This document shows, in pieces, positions 46,865 to 58,768 of a stretch of DNA of 64,000 bases. A program made the translations under genes and the position numbers. Position 1 is the stretch's first letter, and every line of letters starts with the position of its first letter. The notes beneath the pieces were generated by a model that saw nothing but the letters and a program-made list of their open reading frames with translations, was not told the origin of the DNA and did not search any database. This stretch comes from Gigaspora margarita (lineage: Eukaryota; Glomeromycota; Glomeromycetes; Diversisporales; Gigasporaceae): NCBI GenBank assembly GCA_009809945.1, contig WTPW01000939.1, forward strand, positions 4,766-68,765. Direction: 5' to 3'.

Positions 46865-47612
46865 TTTTATCAATCCTCTCTATGGGCTTATATACCTCTT
46901 CTTATTTTTCCCATTCTTCTGTGTTTACAGGATTATGTTTCATCCATTTTTCAAAATATTTTTTTATTTCATCTTTAATTTCTGTAGGTTCCATTATTAA
47001 TTGATTTACTTTCTTGATGTTCCTAAACTCTACAGGTTCTTTATTTCTCTGCAGTATACTATCTATCATTTTCTTGGTGTTACTAGCAAAATTATTGTAT
47101 CTTCTTTCTATATGGTTCTCTATTTCCTGTCTATGTATAATCTCATTTTCGAGCTTTCTTGCCTTATAAATCATCTTCTGGTATTCTTGTATTGTTTCAA
47201 TCTTTTCTTTAATTGTTTCCGCTGTTTCGTGTTCCTCAAAGTTAACTTTTATTTCCATCTGACATAATTTTCCAACGTTCTGAATTTCCTCATTCATTTT
47301 TTGTTTAGTATCATGATCCTTCATATTGCTTTTTCTAACTTTGTTTATGACTCCGTTTATCCTTTTCAACCCTATGTGTAATTTTGTTGCTTTTTTTGAG
47401 AAGGCATAGAATGTTTTGGGACCTACTTTGGCTCTTGGTATTTCTTCTGCCGCAACCTTTTTAATGGTTTGTTCCATTCTATTCCACTATTTATTCAACA
47501 TCTCTTCAGTAGCAATTACCAGGTCTGTGTTATTTTTCTTTGTTATTTCTACTTCTACCTTCTCTGCAAAACCATTCCATTTTTCTTTAGACATTTTGTT
47601 GTATAGATAAAT
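46865..47612 (-). pseudogene. LINE ORF2 segment between endonuclease and RT
   Basis: A 191-codon open stretch (46902-47477) is rich in Lys, Glu and Ile and likely forms coiled helices (for example MNEEIQNVGKLCQMEIKVNF). It continues toward the hAT as EEVYKPIERIDKNW after a stop. This is the linker normally found before RT motif 0 in LINE proteins. Confidence 0.75.
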
Positions 47613-48502
47613 TCATCGTTTCCTCTTTTTAGTCCTATATTGTTTCACTCTCATATTTAGTTGCCACTCCATTACTATCATCCAGTGATCACTATTGGTA
47701 ATTTCTTTCACATTTTCAATTTCAGGTGCGGTTATGACCATCAACATACTGTTAGATACGTAAATATCATCTATTTGGCTTTTCTTTCCCTCTCTACTCC
47801 ATGTCTCTTCTTTCTTATCGAAATATCTTAAAAGGCTTGACATTCTCATCTGTTCCATCTCATTAAATAACATCATAGGTTTCTTCTTATCTCTTACTCT
47901 ATCGTGATTGAAGTCTCCCAGAATAATTAATTTGTAATTTTTTGCCATTGCTTGTCTCATCCATTCCTTAATCTTCTTGCATGTCATTTGCTTTAATTCA
48001 TTATTATTATTAGATATGTATACAGATATAATTCTAACTTTTTGATTCTACAGAAAAAAGAAATCTACAACTACTGTGGTTTCTGGTATGGACATAACGT
48101 TGTGAATATACGGTTATATTGATTTCTTCATAGCTATTATTGTTCCTATGCTGGCCTCTTGTTTAATTGAAACTTTCTCATTACTGTTAGTAGTATATAT
48201 GGGGTCTGTTCCTTGAAAATGACCTTATGGGACATAGTAAATCATATGATCCAAACTTGATTTTCAAGGAACAGACCCTATATGTCATAATACGGATTTG
48301 CCAGATATAGTTTATAATTACTCGATTCTGCTATTTTTGTTTTAGTCATGCTCATTATAAGTATTTCATTTTTATTATAGTATTCTAACCAATTTCTATA
48401 CTTTAAAGCTACATTGATGCCTTGTATATTATGTGTCCCAATATGTAGTCTGTCCAAACAGTTTTGGTTCTCATTCCTTAATGTTTTTTCTTCTACTATC
48501 AT
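47613..48502 (-). pseudogene. LINE ORF2 AP-type endonuclease
   Basis: Starts MIVEEKTLRNENQN at 48502. Motifs: LHIGTHNIQGI (catalytic Asn region), SMTKTKI where QETK-type Glu is expected, LIILGDFNHDR (Asp-x-Asn) near 47920 and ITNSDHWMIVME (Ser-Asp-His) near 47690. The Glu replacement and a 78-bp MITE insertion (48202-48279) indicate loss of activity. This nuclease normally nicks the target to prime reverse transcription. Confidence 0.88.
48202..48279. mobile_element. 78-bp palindromic MITE
   Basis: The ends GGGTCTGTTCCTTGAAAATG and TTTTCAAGGAACAGACCC form an almost perfect hairpin. TATATG is present on both sides (48196-48201, 48280-48285). It interrupts the LINE endonuclease frame. Confidence 0.8.
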
Positions 48503-48508
48503 AATTAA

Positions 48509-50727
48509 TTATGGAATAATGTCCCATGTTAGCTGGAGAAGTGGCAGTAGTGCAAATATAAAATCGGGTACTTTTTCAATATCAAAGATTTTCTTCAGTT
48601 TTTCTATTGTTGTCTTAACTTCTGACTATTTGGTGATCGATATTTTTATTAAATTCTCTGTGATTTCTAGCTGTTCTAGGTATAATTTTACTCCCTCTAG
48701 GTTTTCAGGCATATCTACTCTAATCGCTTGATTTTGAGTATCTTCTGTTACTTCTGTTTCCTTTTCCATTTCGTTCTCATTCTTTTCTACTTTTGCAATC
48801 TGTATTCATTCTTCTGGTATCCTGTGAAAGTAGTACTTTGATCTGAGTAACCTTACTGTTTCAACCAATTGTTTCACTGTTCCAATTGGTACAGTTAGGT
48901 TGATTTCTTTTATCTCATTATAATCCATTGGTAACGTTGGTTTGTCTGTTGGATTTGCTATCATTATCTGCCTTGGGATTGAGTAGATGATATTGTATCT
49001 TAGACCTGCTTCTTCTACAAACTTTCTAGCTTCAATCGTATCTTCAATTGGATATATGAAAGTTGTATTTGTTTGTATTCTACTCGGGTCCCTGAGTAAC
49101 CTCCTTTTTTGTACGAAATAATCATTCGGTATTACTTGAAAGTGGTAGTCCTTTCTCAACATATCCACCACGTCTCTCATCATTTTCCACTCTTTACTAA
49201 GTCTATTGGAAAGAATTCTCGAACCCTCGATGACAATTCTTGCGGTGTAGTTGGTATGGTAATTTCTTTTTTGGTAGGTCAAAGTATATTTCAGGAAGTT
49301 TTCCATTCCATGTGTTATATTCTGCTAAACTCTTTTTCATTTTTATTAGTTCTTTTAACTTTTTCCTATCTTTAACCAGAAATAATTTCTTCAGATCATA
49401 TTTCAAATCTACTGGGTCTTCTGGTAGTCTTTCTAGAGGTACAAAAAACTCTTCTAGCAGATGTGTGAAATTATACACTTTTCCCATGGCTGCTAGGACA
49501 GCTCTTAGGTTCCTTCTATTTCTAATTGGTAACTCAAAGGGAAATATATTTCTTATCTTTTCCAGTATTTCTTCTGGTATGCTTGGTAATGCTCTCAGTG
49601 TGCTTTGTATCACTTTGTTAATTACTTCCCACATTTTATCTCCTTTTAGATTGCTTTCAATTTTCATGAAACCCATGCAGTAGTTTAGTACTCGAGCTAT
49701 CTCTTGCAGTCTCTTCTTCATTTTGTAGTTTGTTAAAAAATTAATTGCAATTTTCTGTCTGACTTTTCTGTTAATTTAGTCTCTTATCTCTCTGTTTGTT
49801 ACTGGAATATTATATTTTCCTTTGTAATTAGCTATCGCAAGGTTAAATATTTCGTCAAACTCTTTCTGGTGTGCAGGTGTAATCCTTTTATTTCTTGTGA
49901 AGATACGGAAGAAATCTCTGTCTGGATACTTAAATTTTATAGCAATCGCAGGTGAAATGATATGTGTAGTTGGCTTGTTTTCTAATTTATATAGTAAAAA
50001 TTCACACATCCTTTCCTCATTCATAAATGCTCCTAGAATTTTCTCATAGTGCCATTCTTCTTTATCGAACTCTGATTCTAAATTTGCTTCTAGTCTTTCT
50101 ACTACTAGGTCTGCCCAGGCCATATCTGTTGGTTCACATCTTTTCCTCTATTGTGGTTCATCACCTCTAGTTACCTAACTGTAAGTTCTAGCTACTTCCA
50201 CTAATTCAGGTTCTTTTTTTTTTCTTCTTCCCACAGATCTCTTATCGGATCTGCCGTGCCATCGATCTCTACAATCATTTCAGGAACTATGTACTGCTTA
50301 GGTTCATTTCCATTTATGTCCATACTTGTTATTTGGATCAGGTCCATTTCCTTTTCTGTGTTGTTTACTTTTTCGGACTCTGATGATATCATCTCCAAAT
50401 TTTTCAGGGTCAACTCAGATCTGCTGTTTTGATCATCTATGATTATGTTGTGTTCTTGAGGTTTTTCTTGCATAGTGGTATCGTTGCTACTGATAATGAC
50501 TGTTCTTTCGTCCTCCTCATGCTTCCTTTTCTTATTTACTTTCAGTTCATCTTCTTTACATTTTGTTTGTCTACCAGGCTCATTTTCTTGAGCTAACATT
50601 TCAGCTGCGTTTTTACTTTTCACACTTTCGCTAGGTCTCCCTGCGACTTCCTGTATATTTTGTATATCTAGACTGTGTTTTTTTTTGTGATACTATTTTC
50701 TTCTTGGTCTAGGGTGGTTACTTGCAT
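48509..50727 (-). pseudogene. LINE ORF1
   Basis: From ATG at 50725-50727 to TAA at 48509-48511, about 740 codons in several frames. The N-terminal third is polar and charged (KKRKHEEDERTVII). The middle (MAWADLVVERLEANLESEF onward, near 50120) and the part around LRALPSIPEEILEKIRNIF (near 49600) are helical. The last part contains ARIVIEGSRILSNRLSKEW and TVPIGTVKQLVETVRLLRSK. No Cys/His knuckle is seen. It should encode the RNA-binding partner of ORF2, by position only. Frame changes lie near 50690, 50150, 49770 and 49250 and stops near 48805 and 48630. Confidence 0.7.
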
Positions 50728-51253
50728 AGTAGTGGGTATTATATTTACTTAGTTAATGTTCTATAATAAACTAGCATACAAAACCCTCTTTTCTGTTTGT
50801 TTTGTTGTTTTTTAATTTTTGAAAATGATTTGTAGAAAGAGTTTTTTTTCAATTTTTTGGGGAATTGCTATTCACATCATGGATTTTTGCTATTTGCACT
50901 ATGGTATATATAGATTATCTTAATTTTGTTGTAGAATTAAAATTAAAAATTTTTATCGAATTTGGTCAAGAATTTATAGAAATATTTTTGATAAAGTTCC
51001 TGTAAACAATTTTAATGCAGCTTTTTTGTAATATTGCTTTTTTAAAATAATCTACAATTCTATGATAATTTACAAAATATTCTGTTATGCAAATCTAAAA
51101 AATATTTATTAATCAAACTTGTAGCATATATCTTTGACTTGTAGAATCTCAATTTTTATAAAAAAATATTAGAACCTCGTAGAGATATTGATGTTTTGTA
51201 AATTCAAATGCATAATGTTTTTGCAGAATTTTTTCTCGAATTTGACTAATTCT

Positions 51254-51548
51254 AGAACCCCAGACATCTAGTACAGAGATCATACTTTATTTTTTTAGCA
51301 AAAACTCCTGAAATTTGAGAAACAAAAAAACAGTTTTTGACAATTATCTTGGTATCTAGTGGTTCAATTTGAATAAACTTTTTTTAAAAATAAAGTTCTC
51401 AATAAGGCACATCTAACAAAAAAAGTTCATTCAATTCTAATCACTAGATAAAAAGCTATTTAACAAAATGTATTTTGTCTTTTTAGCAAATTGGACCAAA
51501 ATTGGCCAAAATCCAGTTATGATCTATATAAGAGATGTCTGGGATACT
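51254..51548. mobile_element. AGGACCC hAT-like MITE, copy 2
   Basis: Starts AGAACCCCAGACATCTAGTA and ends AGAGATGTCTGGGATACT. It is collinear with 52037-52330 along its whole length (for example CAAAATTGGCCAAAATCCAG in both). Flanking 8-mers are poorly preserved. It interrupts the left foldback arm, whose right counterpart lacks it. Confidence 0.7.
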
Positions 51549-52036
51549 CTGCTTTTGAAAGGAGTTTCTTTAAATAAAATTTTAAAATGCTACTAAATAA
51601 GTAGATTTCTTAGGTATTCAAGAGTCTATTGCAAAAATTTCAGCTCAAACAGATTAATATTGACAAAAATATTTAGATTATTCATTTTGCAATTAGATTT
51701 AGATTTTTCTTGTAAACAATTTGGTATGTAATATATGTTTTTGAAAATAAAAAATCTTTTATCAAAGATATCTCTATGAGTTCTTGACCAAATTTAATAA
51801 AAATTTTTTTATTTTAATTCTACAAAAATATAGAAATTAAATAAAAATTTTTTATTAAATTTGGTCAAAAACTCATGGAGATATCTTTGATGAAAGATTC
51901 TTCTATTTTTAAAAATATATATTACAAAGAAGCTATACTGAATGAAAAAACTATTATAAAATGAATATTTAACCAAATTTTAGAAAGCAAAATTTTAATC
52001 TATTTCCTATTGATTTAGTTAGTGCACAATAATTTG

Positions 52037-52330
52037 AGGACCCTAGACATCTAGTATAGAGGTTATACTTGAAATTTTTTAGCAAAAACACCTAAAATTT
52101 GAGAAGCAAAAAACAGTTTTTGGCAATTATCTTGGCATTTAGTAGTCTAATTTGAATGATCTTTTTTTAAAATGAAGCTCTCAGTGAGGCGCATCTAACA
52201 AAAAAAAGTTTATCCAATTCTAATTACTGGATTAGAAGTTATTAAAGTAAATAGATTTATCATTTTTAGCAAATTAGATCAAAATTGGCCAAAATCCAGT
52301 TATGACCTATATGAGAGATGTTAGGGTCCT
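52037..52330. mobile_element. AGGACCC hAT MITE, copy 3, exact target duplication
   Basis: The ends AGGACCCTAGACATCT and, reverse-complemented, AGGACCCTAACATCTC are flanked by exact copies of ATAATTTG (52029-52036, 52331-52338). It defines the family as hAT-like with an 8-bp duplication. The interior is noncoding. Confidence 0.85.
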
Positions 52331-53394
52331 ATAATTTGTTTCATTTGAACTTGTGAAAATCAAGGTAGGTATTATAATTTTTTCATCCTTTTTATCACAG
52401 AAAAATTCGAATCAAGAAATAAAACAAAAAATCTAAATATCTCTATTAATATTAATCTGTTTAAGTTGAAATTTTTATAGTAGACTTTGAATATTTAAAG
52501 AATCTATTATTTAATAGCATTTTTGAGCTTTCATTTAAAAAAAATCCTTCTAAATCAGTCAAAGCAAGTGAAAATTCTGTGAAAATGTTATACATTTGAA
52601 TTTATAAAAATATTAATATTTCTATAAGTTTTTAATATTTTTTTATAAAAATTAAGATTCTACAAATTAAAGATATGTGCTGCAAGTTTGATATTAGAAA
52701 ATTCTTTAAATAGATATTGATTGATATATAATAGTTAGGCATGGCAGATATTTGTTTTAATTGGTTAAAAAATGTAAACAAGTAAACAAATATACAATAT
52801 AGATTATTATATAAATTTAGATATTTAATATAATTTAAATTTAATAAATATATTTTTAATAAGGGCTATAACAAATATTATGAAATATCTATTTACTATG
52901 AGGGTACTCCTCCTCCTGCACTCTTCCCACCCATATAAAATGATTCTAATTGGTTAATTTAAAAAAAATTTAATTATAAAATTTTACTAATAAATTATAA
53001 TTTTGAGCTCTAAATAAACTTATTTAAAATATATTTATATACTAAAATAATGTATTTTTTCATATTAAAAAAATTTATTTAGTGCCTTAATTGATGATCT
53101 GCTAGTCATTGAAGAATGATTATGGTGTAATATAATACAAATCACTATGAAAATCACTTATAGCAGAAATGTACAGATCACCCAAAGAAAAATAATTTTT
53201 TTACTAAGTTAACAAGTCATACCAACTAATTGAAAGCTATAGAGCTCATTATGACGAATCTAAAGGTGATAAGATCATCAAAATCGACCTAGTAGATGCT
53301 AAAATATCCTCAAAATACGATTGGGTGACTATGTAAAATTCTATGTAAACAAACATTTGTTTGTATAAAATTTTACATAGTTGCCCAATTTAAC

Positions 53395-54139
53395 AGCCGG
53401 CTTGCTTCGAGCAGGCGGGAAACCACCGGCTGATGCTGCTTCTCACTCGCTCTACTGTTACGATGATACCTGGCGCAATCTCACTTGCTAATCTTCCGGG
53501 AGCATATCATCGTTTCAGTTCAAATTACTTAAAATCTTAAAATTACTAATTACTTAAAATTACCAATTCAATGTATTCTGCGGACTTAAAGTCCTTTAAT
53601 TAAATTCATTTCCGGCACCTTTGACTGTCCGGAATTATTCCAATCACATGACCAAGCGCAGCTATGCTTTTCGTGCATGTTGACAAGGGTCAACAGATCG
53701 AAAAGACTGGGAGCATTGGTCAGGGGACATACTACACGTGGGACCGGGTACTCGCAACAAGGATCGATCGGTAAATGAAATCAAGTCAGATCATGCAAAG
53801 TCAAGCGTTGGTCAAGNGACATGTGACACGTGCCCGACCCGGCCCGGTTACACGCATCAAGAATCGGTCGGTAAATGAAATCAACGTCAAATCGATTTTT
53901 ACAGGGCTGTCCCCAAATTTCNNGGTCGAATGCGTCGGATCTAGGTCGGCGTTTAGCCCTACTTGTTAGCAGGTTCAATAGCAAAATTATCAGCTGGGCA
54001 TTTTTTACTTAATGAATGGATATGATTTATTAGTAAAATTTTATATGATCTTGGGGCAAAATTGATTAATTCCGATCCAGCCAACCATGATTCCGATGTA
54101 CTCCGACATATCCCGACCCGGAATTTTGGGGACTCCCCT
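53395..54139. other. GC-rich insert with a duplicated 100-bp unit and a TIR end pair
   Basis: Starts with AACAGCCGGCTTGCTTCGAG. About 53707-53800 and 53804-53895 are diverged direct repeats (CATTGGTCAGGGGACAT with ACGTGGGACCGGGT; GTTGGTCAAGNGACAT with ACGTGCCCGACCCGG). 53902-54139 has inverted ends CAGGGCTGTCCCCAAATTTC and, reverse-complemented, CAGGGGAGTCCCCAAAATTC, probably a separate MITE without clear flanking duplication. Frames at 53775-53984 on both strands contain N bases and no motif. I do not recognise the parent element. Confidence 0.45.
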
Positions 54140-54331
54140 GTATGAGTTCGTCAAATCATAAATTCATGCAAAATCGAAAAGCCACCAAACGAACCAATAT
54201 AAAAAGACCGACGAAAAGAATCAATTCCACACGCTCTCTCTCATAAGAACCCAATTCATTTAACTTGCATTTTCTCGAAATGTTTTTTGATGATATCTTT
54301 GCAACTACTAGGCCAATTTTAATGATCTCAC

Positions 54332-54662
54332 TAGTAATACAAATCGATGAAAATTTTTCAATCGATTAGTTGATGGATCATTTTATCCAACTAATCAATT
54401 AGTTGAATAAATAATAAATAAAACTTGGTAAAATATAGCAACTGAAACAGCCGGGTTGATATTCTTATATGATCGGTTGATTAAACGACCAATTGCCTAG
54501 TCGATTAATTGACCAATTGACAATTAATCGATTAATTGGCCAATCGACTAATCGATTAGTCGACTAATCGATTAATCAACTAAGTTGGGTCTGTAAAATT
54601 CAAATCGATTAGTTGTCAACTTTACAACTAATCGATTAATTCGATTTCAATTCGTATCACTA
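54332..54662. mobile_element. 331-bp hAT MITE, exact target duplication
   Basis: The ends TAGTAATACAAATCGATGAA and, reverse-complemented, TAGTGATACGAATTGAAATC are flanked by GATCTCAC on both sides (54324-54331, 54663-54670). The core is made of overlapping ATCGATTAGT and AATTGGCC-type inverted words, giving many alternative hairpins. Confidence 0.85.
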
Positions 54663-54954
54663 GATCTCACCACTTTTAGATTCATCATAATTAGCTCTAC
54701 AACTTTCAATTAGTTGGCATGACTTGCTAACTTAGCAAAAAATATATTTTTTCTTAGATAAACATACCATTTCCACTATAATATAAATTATTATAGTGAA
54801 AATGCCATGCTTACCCAAGGAAAAATATTTTTTTTACTAAGCTAACAAATCATGCCAACTAATTGAAAGTTGTAGAGCTTTAATGTATATGTTTATTGTA
54901 TATTACTATTTTTCTAGCTTATGAACCATCTTTAAGTAAGGAATATCCAGGTAA

Positions 54955-55854
54955 GAGAGCTTCCAGAAATTACATAATTTTTTGGTAGATGGGTGGGGTT
55001 CCCAAAATATCAGGTTATAATTCTGGTCAAAATTTTATAATTCTGGCCAAAAATATAAAATTATAAACTTATTAATAACTTTTGATCTACTGGACCAATT
55101 TGGATGATTTAAATACCAAAATGTTTATTTCAATAAGACAATTCTAAAAAGCTCAAAATTGTTAAAATCTAATTACAGAGTCCCAAGTTCATTCAATATT
55201 TGTGTAATTTTAATAGTAATTTTTAGAATCACTAAGTAAATTTCTTTAATATTTAATAACTTTTAATCCACTGGTCTGTTTTGGATAATTTAATTACCAA
55301 AATGGTTGTCTTAGTGAGACGATTAACAAGTCTAAAATCACTAAATTCCAATCACAGAATTTCAAAAATCAGTAAAGATTTGTATTGTTAATTAAATTGG
55401 TTATATATAAAAACTAATTTGATTAAATAATTGTCTAACAATACAAATCTTTATTGGTCTTGGGATCCTATAATTGGAATTTAGCAATTTTGGTCATATT
55501 AGAATTGGCTCACTGAGATGAATATTTTAGTAGTTAAATCATCCAAAACAGGCCAATAGATTAAAAGTTATTCAATGTTACTAAGTAATTCTAAAAAATC
55601 ACTATTAAAATTATACAAAAGTTAAATGATCATGGTGCCCTGTAATTAGATTTTAATAATTTTGGGCTGTTAAAATCGTTTTATCGAGATGAGCATTTTG
55701 GTAGTTAAATCTTTCAAAATGGACCGGTAGATCAAAATTTATTATTCATTTCAGAATTTGAGCATATGAATAATTTTTTAAAAATATAAAATTTAATTGG
55801 GTAAATGGAATAAAATTTATTAGTAAAAATATTACATAATTTCTAGAAGCCCCC
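54955..55854. mobile_element. 900-bp Harbinger-like foldback element
   Basis: The ends GAGAGCTTCCAGAAATTACA and, reverse-complemented, GGGGGCTTCTAGAAATTATG are flanked by TAA (54952-54954, 55855-55857). The inside is one large palindrome (about 55065-55760, centre near 55412), each arm holding two related sub-units with CTTTTGATCTACTGGACC-type words. No transposase. Confidence 0.8.
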
Positions 55855-55857
55855 TAA

Positions 55858-56390
55858 AGTAAATTCCAAAGATATACAAGATACTTAAAGCTTTGTTTGC
55901 AAAGAGTCTTTAATAGTATTATAAATGATAATTACATTTTTTTAAAAAAATTTACTATAATAGAGGTAAAAGTACTCTAAACTGTATAAATTCAATTGTA
56001 TAAAATTAACCAATTATAAGAAAATTATTCTATATACTACTATCTGCTATCATCCAACTACCCTAGTAGTACCAATAGATTTTTACTAATCTGCAATCTA
56101 GAACATTGTCACTAAAAAATCTTTGAACTCATATAAGTTAAGGTTAGGGTTTATGCTAAACTTAGAGTTAGAAGGTTTTTTAAATAAAATTGTTCAAGGA
56201 AATTTTTTTGTTAGAGCACAGAAAGTGGTTTTTTATGCAAATTTTCATAATATGAGTAATTTTTAAGAAAGCGAACGTTTTGTTTTGATCTTTCTGATTT
56301 TGTTACATTATATCAAAAATGACTCATTATTGAATAAAATATGTAAATCGAATGTTCTAGATTACTGATCAATGAAAATCTGTCAGCACT
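55858..56390. other. Spacer, no feature recognised
   Basis: AT-rich sequence without a supported gene. TAAGGTTAGGGTTTATGC near 56138 is a short telomere-like word but not an array. No tRNA or other RNA gene was recognised. Confidence 0.4.
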
Positions 56391-57454
56391 ACTGGGGTAC
56401 TTATAGGGTACGGGATAGGCTGGGTCTATACATGGTAATGAAATTATTTGGGTTTTGGGACCGAAATTAAAAAATTTTCCCAAAATTGTTTTTGACCTAT
56501 TTTACTTAAAACCCAATATTTTTTGATTCTTTTTTTAAATAAACAAAATTATAAGGAACATAAATATATAAATTTTATTTGCTCTTCCTTATAAAAAAAT
56601 TTTATTTATTTTACAAAACTCGAAATAGGCATTTTTCAAAAATCAATTTTAATCAGGTTCATTTAAACCTGACCTGGGCCTGTTTAAAACCTGACCCAGG
56701 CCCGACCCGATAAAAAATTTTTATGACAGGTCGGGCCGAGTTAGATTTAAAACCTAATCCAACCCAACTCAACCTAACCTAATTATTTAATAATTCACAA
56801 TATCACATTATATTAGAGTTGTATTACTTTAAGCTTTTATGCATTGCTCACCTCAAACACATATCTATGTTCAATACAATTTAAAAACTAATCCACTTCA
56901 AGTTATTTTTTAAATGCTAAACCTGAATTCATCACTAAATTTATTTAGTCTTATATACTCAACTTGATAATATCTTATTCTCGAATTTTTTAAATTTTCC
57001 AAATATAATATCTTAGTACTTTAATAGTACTTTTCTTTTTATCCGAGCTTATACCAGTAATATAGTCATGCTTGCATAATAGGGCATATGATTTACTGCC
57101 ATTAGAATAGCGTGTTCACAAAATCTTGCATTAATTAGCATTAAACATCGATTATATGCATTCAAACTAAAGTTTATTGCAACTATTTTAGATATATAGA
57201 TTCAATTTTTTTGAATTTTATTTATTCAGTTTGCAAAGTTTTGAGATTTGCAGATCAAAAAAAAAACAGAAAAAAAAAGAAATCGATGATTTTTGATTTT
57301 TGGTTTCCACATTTCTTTAAATATTTTTTTTATAGAAATATAAATTGCATATTCGTCGGATTATAAAGAATTTGATTGTGTCAAAGTTAACGCCAAAACC
57401 CTTTTGTGCTAATCTGAAAGTTTTGGGTTTCAGATTATGGCTTCTGAATTCTTA

Positions 57455-58094
57455 TTCCTTAGATAGTAGTAGAACACAGGCAAATTTGCCTGTGTTTTTG
57501 CACTTTTTTTACTCTGATTTACTTTTTTAAATACCAAGATAATTAAATAAAACTTTGTACAATTATATTTAAAAATAAGGATTACTTTTTTGCAAAATTA
57601 GTTTTTATATTGTAAGAAAAAAATTTAAGTTATATATAAGCTAAAAATAGATAACTTCAAGAAAAAAATTTTTTAAAAAATTTTATCATGATTTCTCTGT
57701 AATCTTATTTAGTTTTAGTTTTAAAGCTATAGTTCTTAAAACAATATTGTAGTTTATATAAAGGATGATAACTTTTATTATTGCAACTTTAATGATTTAT
57801 TTGTAAAAATTAAGGCTTGTATTAGAAATAAAATTTTTTTTATAGACGAGAACATATGAAATTTAAGAAAATCTAAAGAAAAATTTTAATAGTAAAAATG
57901 CTAATACAAGAACTTTAAACTTTGATTATACTAAAGTTTTCTAATAATTTTAAAAAGTTTTTATAACAAACTTATTAAAACAAAACTCAAAGTATATTTT
58001 TTCTTAAAAAAGATATAGCTAAAATCAATATTTAAAATTTTATTAAAAATTTTAAAATATGCAGACGAATTTGCTTGTGTTACAATCTAAGGGA
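57455..58094. mobile_element. 640-bp TA-flanked TIR element
   Basis: The ends TTCCTTAGATAGTAG and, reverse-complemented, TCCCTTAGATTGTAA continue into ACACARGCAAATT. TA flanks both sides (57453-57454, 58095-58096). ACACAGGCAAATTTGCCTGTGT near the left end is a perfect palindrome. It is noncoding. Confidence 0.65.
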
Positions 58095-58768
58095 TATGAA
58101 ACTCAAAACCTCACTCAGACCCTAAACCTTATTTGAAACCTGAAACCTTACCTGAACACCAAAAACTACCAAACTTCCATATACATTCTGTATATATCTC
58201 TTTTAATTATACATCAAATACATTAATATATACTATGTATCTTTTCAATATACATCAATCGCACTGATGTATATTATATATCTCCTTAAAGAATTTAATA
58301 AAATTAGAATATTCAGCACTTTTTGGCTGGAATGCATCCAACAATTTATTGCATGCGTGCAATTCTTTTAATATGGAAAGCATAATTCCGGAGTTTATAT
58401 TCTGACAATCAAGATTCAGTTTTTTTTACTTACTACGTAAAAACTGGATACAATATCAAGTAATAATAAGTAATATACGTTGAAAAGGCATAAACTAATT
58501 GGGGATAAGCTAAACTATACACCTACCTAAGCTGCTCTAACTAAAATACTATCTAATAAGCGCTCAAGACCTTTAAATCTTGAACTGGCAGGCAAAAAGA
58601 GGCATGGAAGATTTGGTCTGGGTCTCAAGGTTCTTGGGGTCTTGCAGTAGTAATATAAGTTAAAGAGCTAAGTATCTTCTTTTAGGTTGCTTTAGTATTG
58701 TTGATTGTGTTTGAGTGCTTCTCTAATTGACATTTTGTTCTCTTTATTATAGTATATATAGTTTGGGT

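Larger units (their letters stand above)
39205..50727 (-). mobile_element. Two-ORF non-LTR retrotransposon (LINE), split by three insertions
   Basis: On the minus strand: ORF1 (50727-48509), ORF2 starting 6 bases later (ATG at 48500-48502) with endonuclease, reverse transcriptase and a zinc-knuckle end, then a 3' UTR finishing in poly(A) (the T-run at 39205-39218). Insertions: MITE 48202-48279, hAT 44717-46856 and CATCAGC copy C 39441-41213. Removing them leaves about 7.5 kb. The 5' limit is uncertain and no target duplication was identified. Several stops and frame changes in both ORFs show it is dead. It is probably related to fungal L1/Tad-like LINEs. Confidence 0.85.
50935..52720. repeat. 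Foldback region with long inverted arms
   Basis: 51085-51690 and 52345-52715 are inverted copies, e.g. CAGCTCAAACAGATTAATAT near 51630 against its near-complement at 52450, and CTTGTAGCATATATCTTTGA at 51118 against 52660-52690. A smaller palindrome at 51770-51900 (GAGTTCTTGACCAAATTTAA and its complement) sits at the centre and repeats the building block of the 14-16 kb array. Two AGGACCC MITEs (51254, 52037) have entered. Nothing codes for protein. No terminal target duplication was identified. Confidence 0.6.
53150..54890. repeat. Foldback element split by a GC-rich block and a hAT MITE
   Basis: 53155-53310 is an inverted copy of pieces at 54285-54331 and 54663-54800 (shared words CAACTTTCAATTAGTTGGCA and AGCTAACAAATCATGCC in matching orientation). 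A further palindrome at 54740-54880 surrounds ATAATATAAATTATTATAGTG. Bases 53320-54140 hold a GC-rich block and 54332-54662 a hAT MITE. No host gene is seen. Confidence 0.5.

Noticed and set aside
49240-49683. 147-codon plus-strand frame
   Set aside because: Antisense to LINE ORF1, which reads as a coherent protein on the other strand.
53775-53984. Overlapping frames on both strands
   Set aside because: They contain N bases and cover a duplicated GC-rich repeat.
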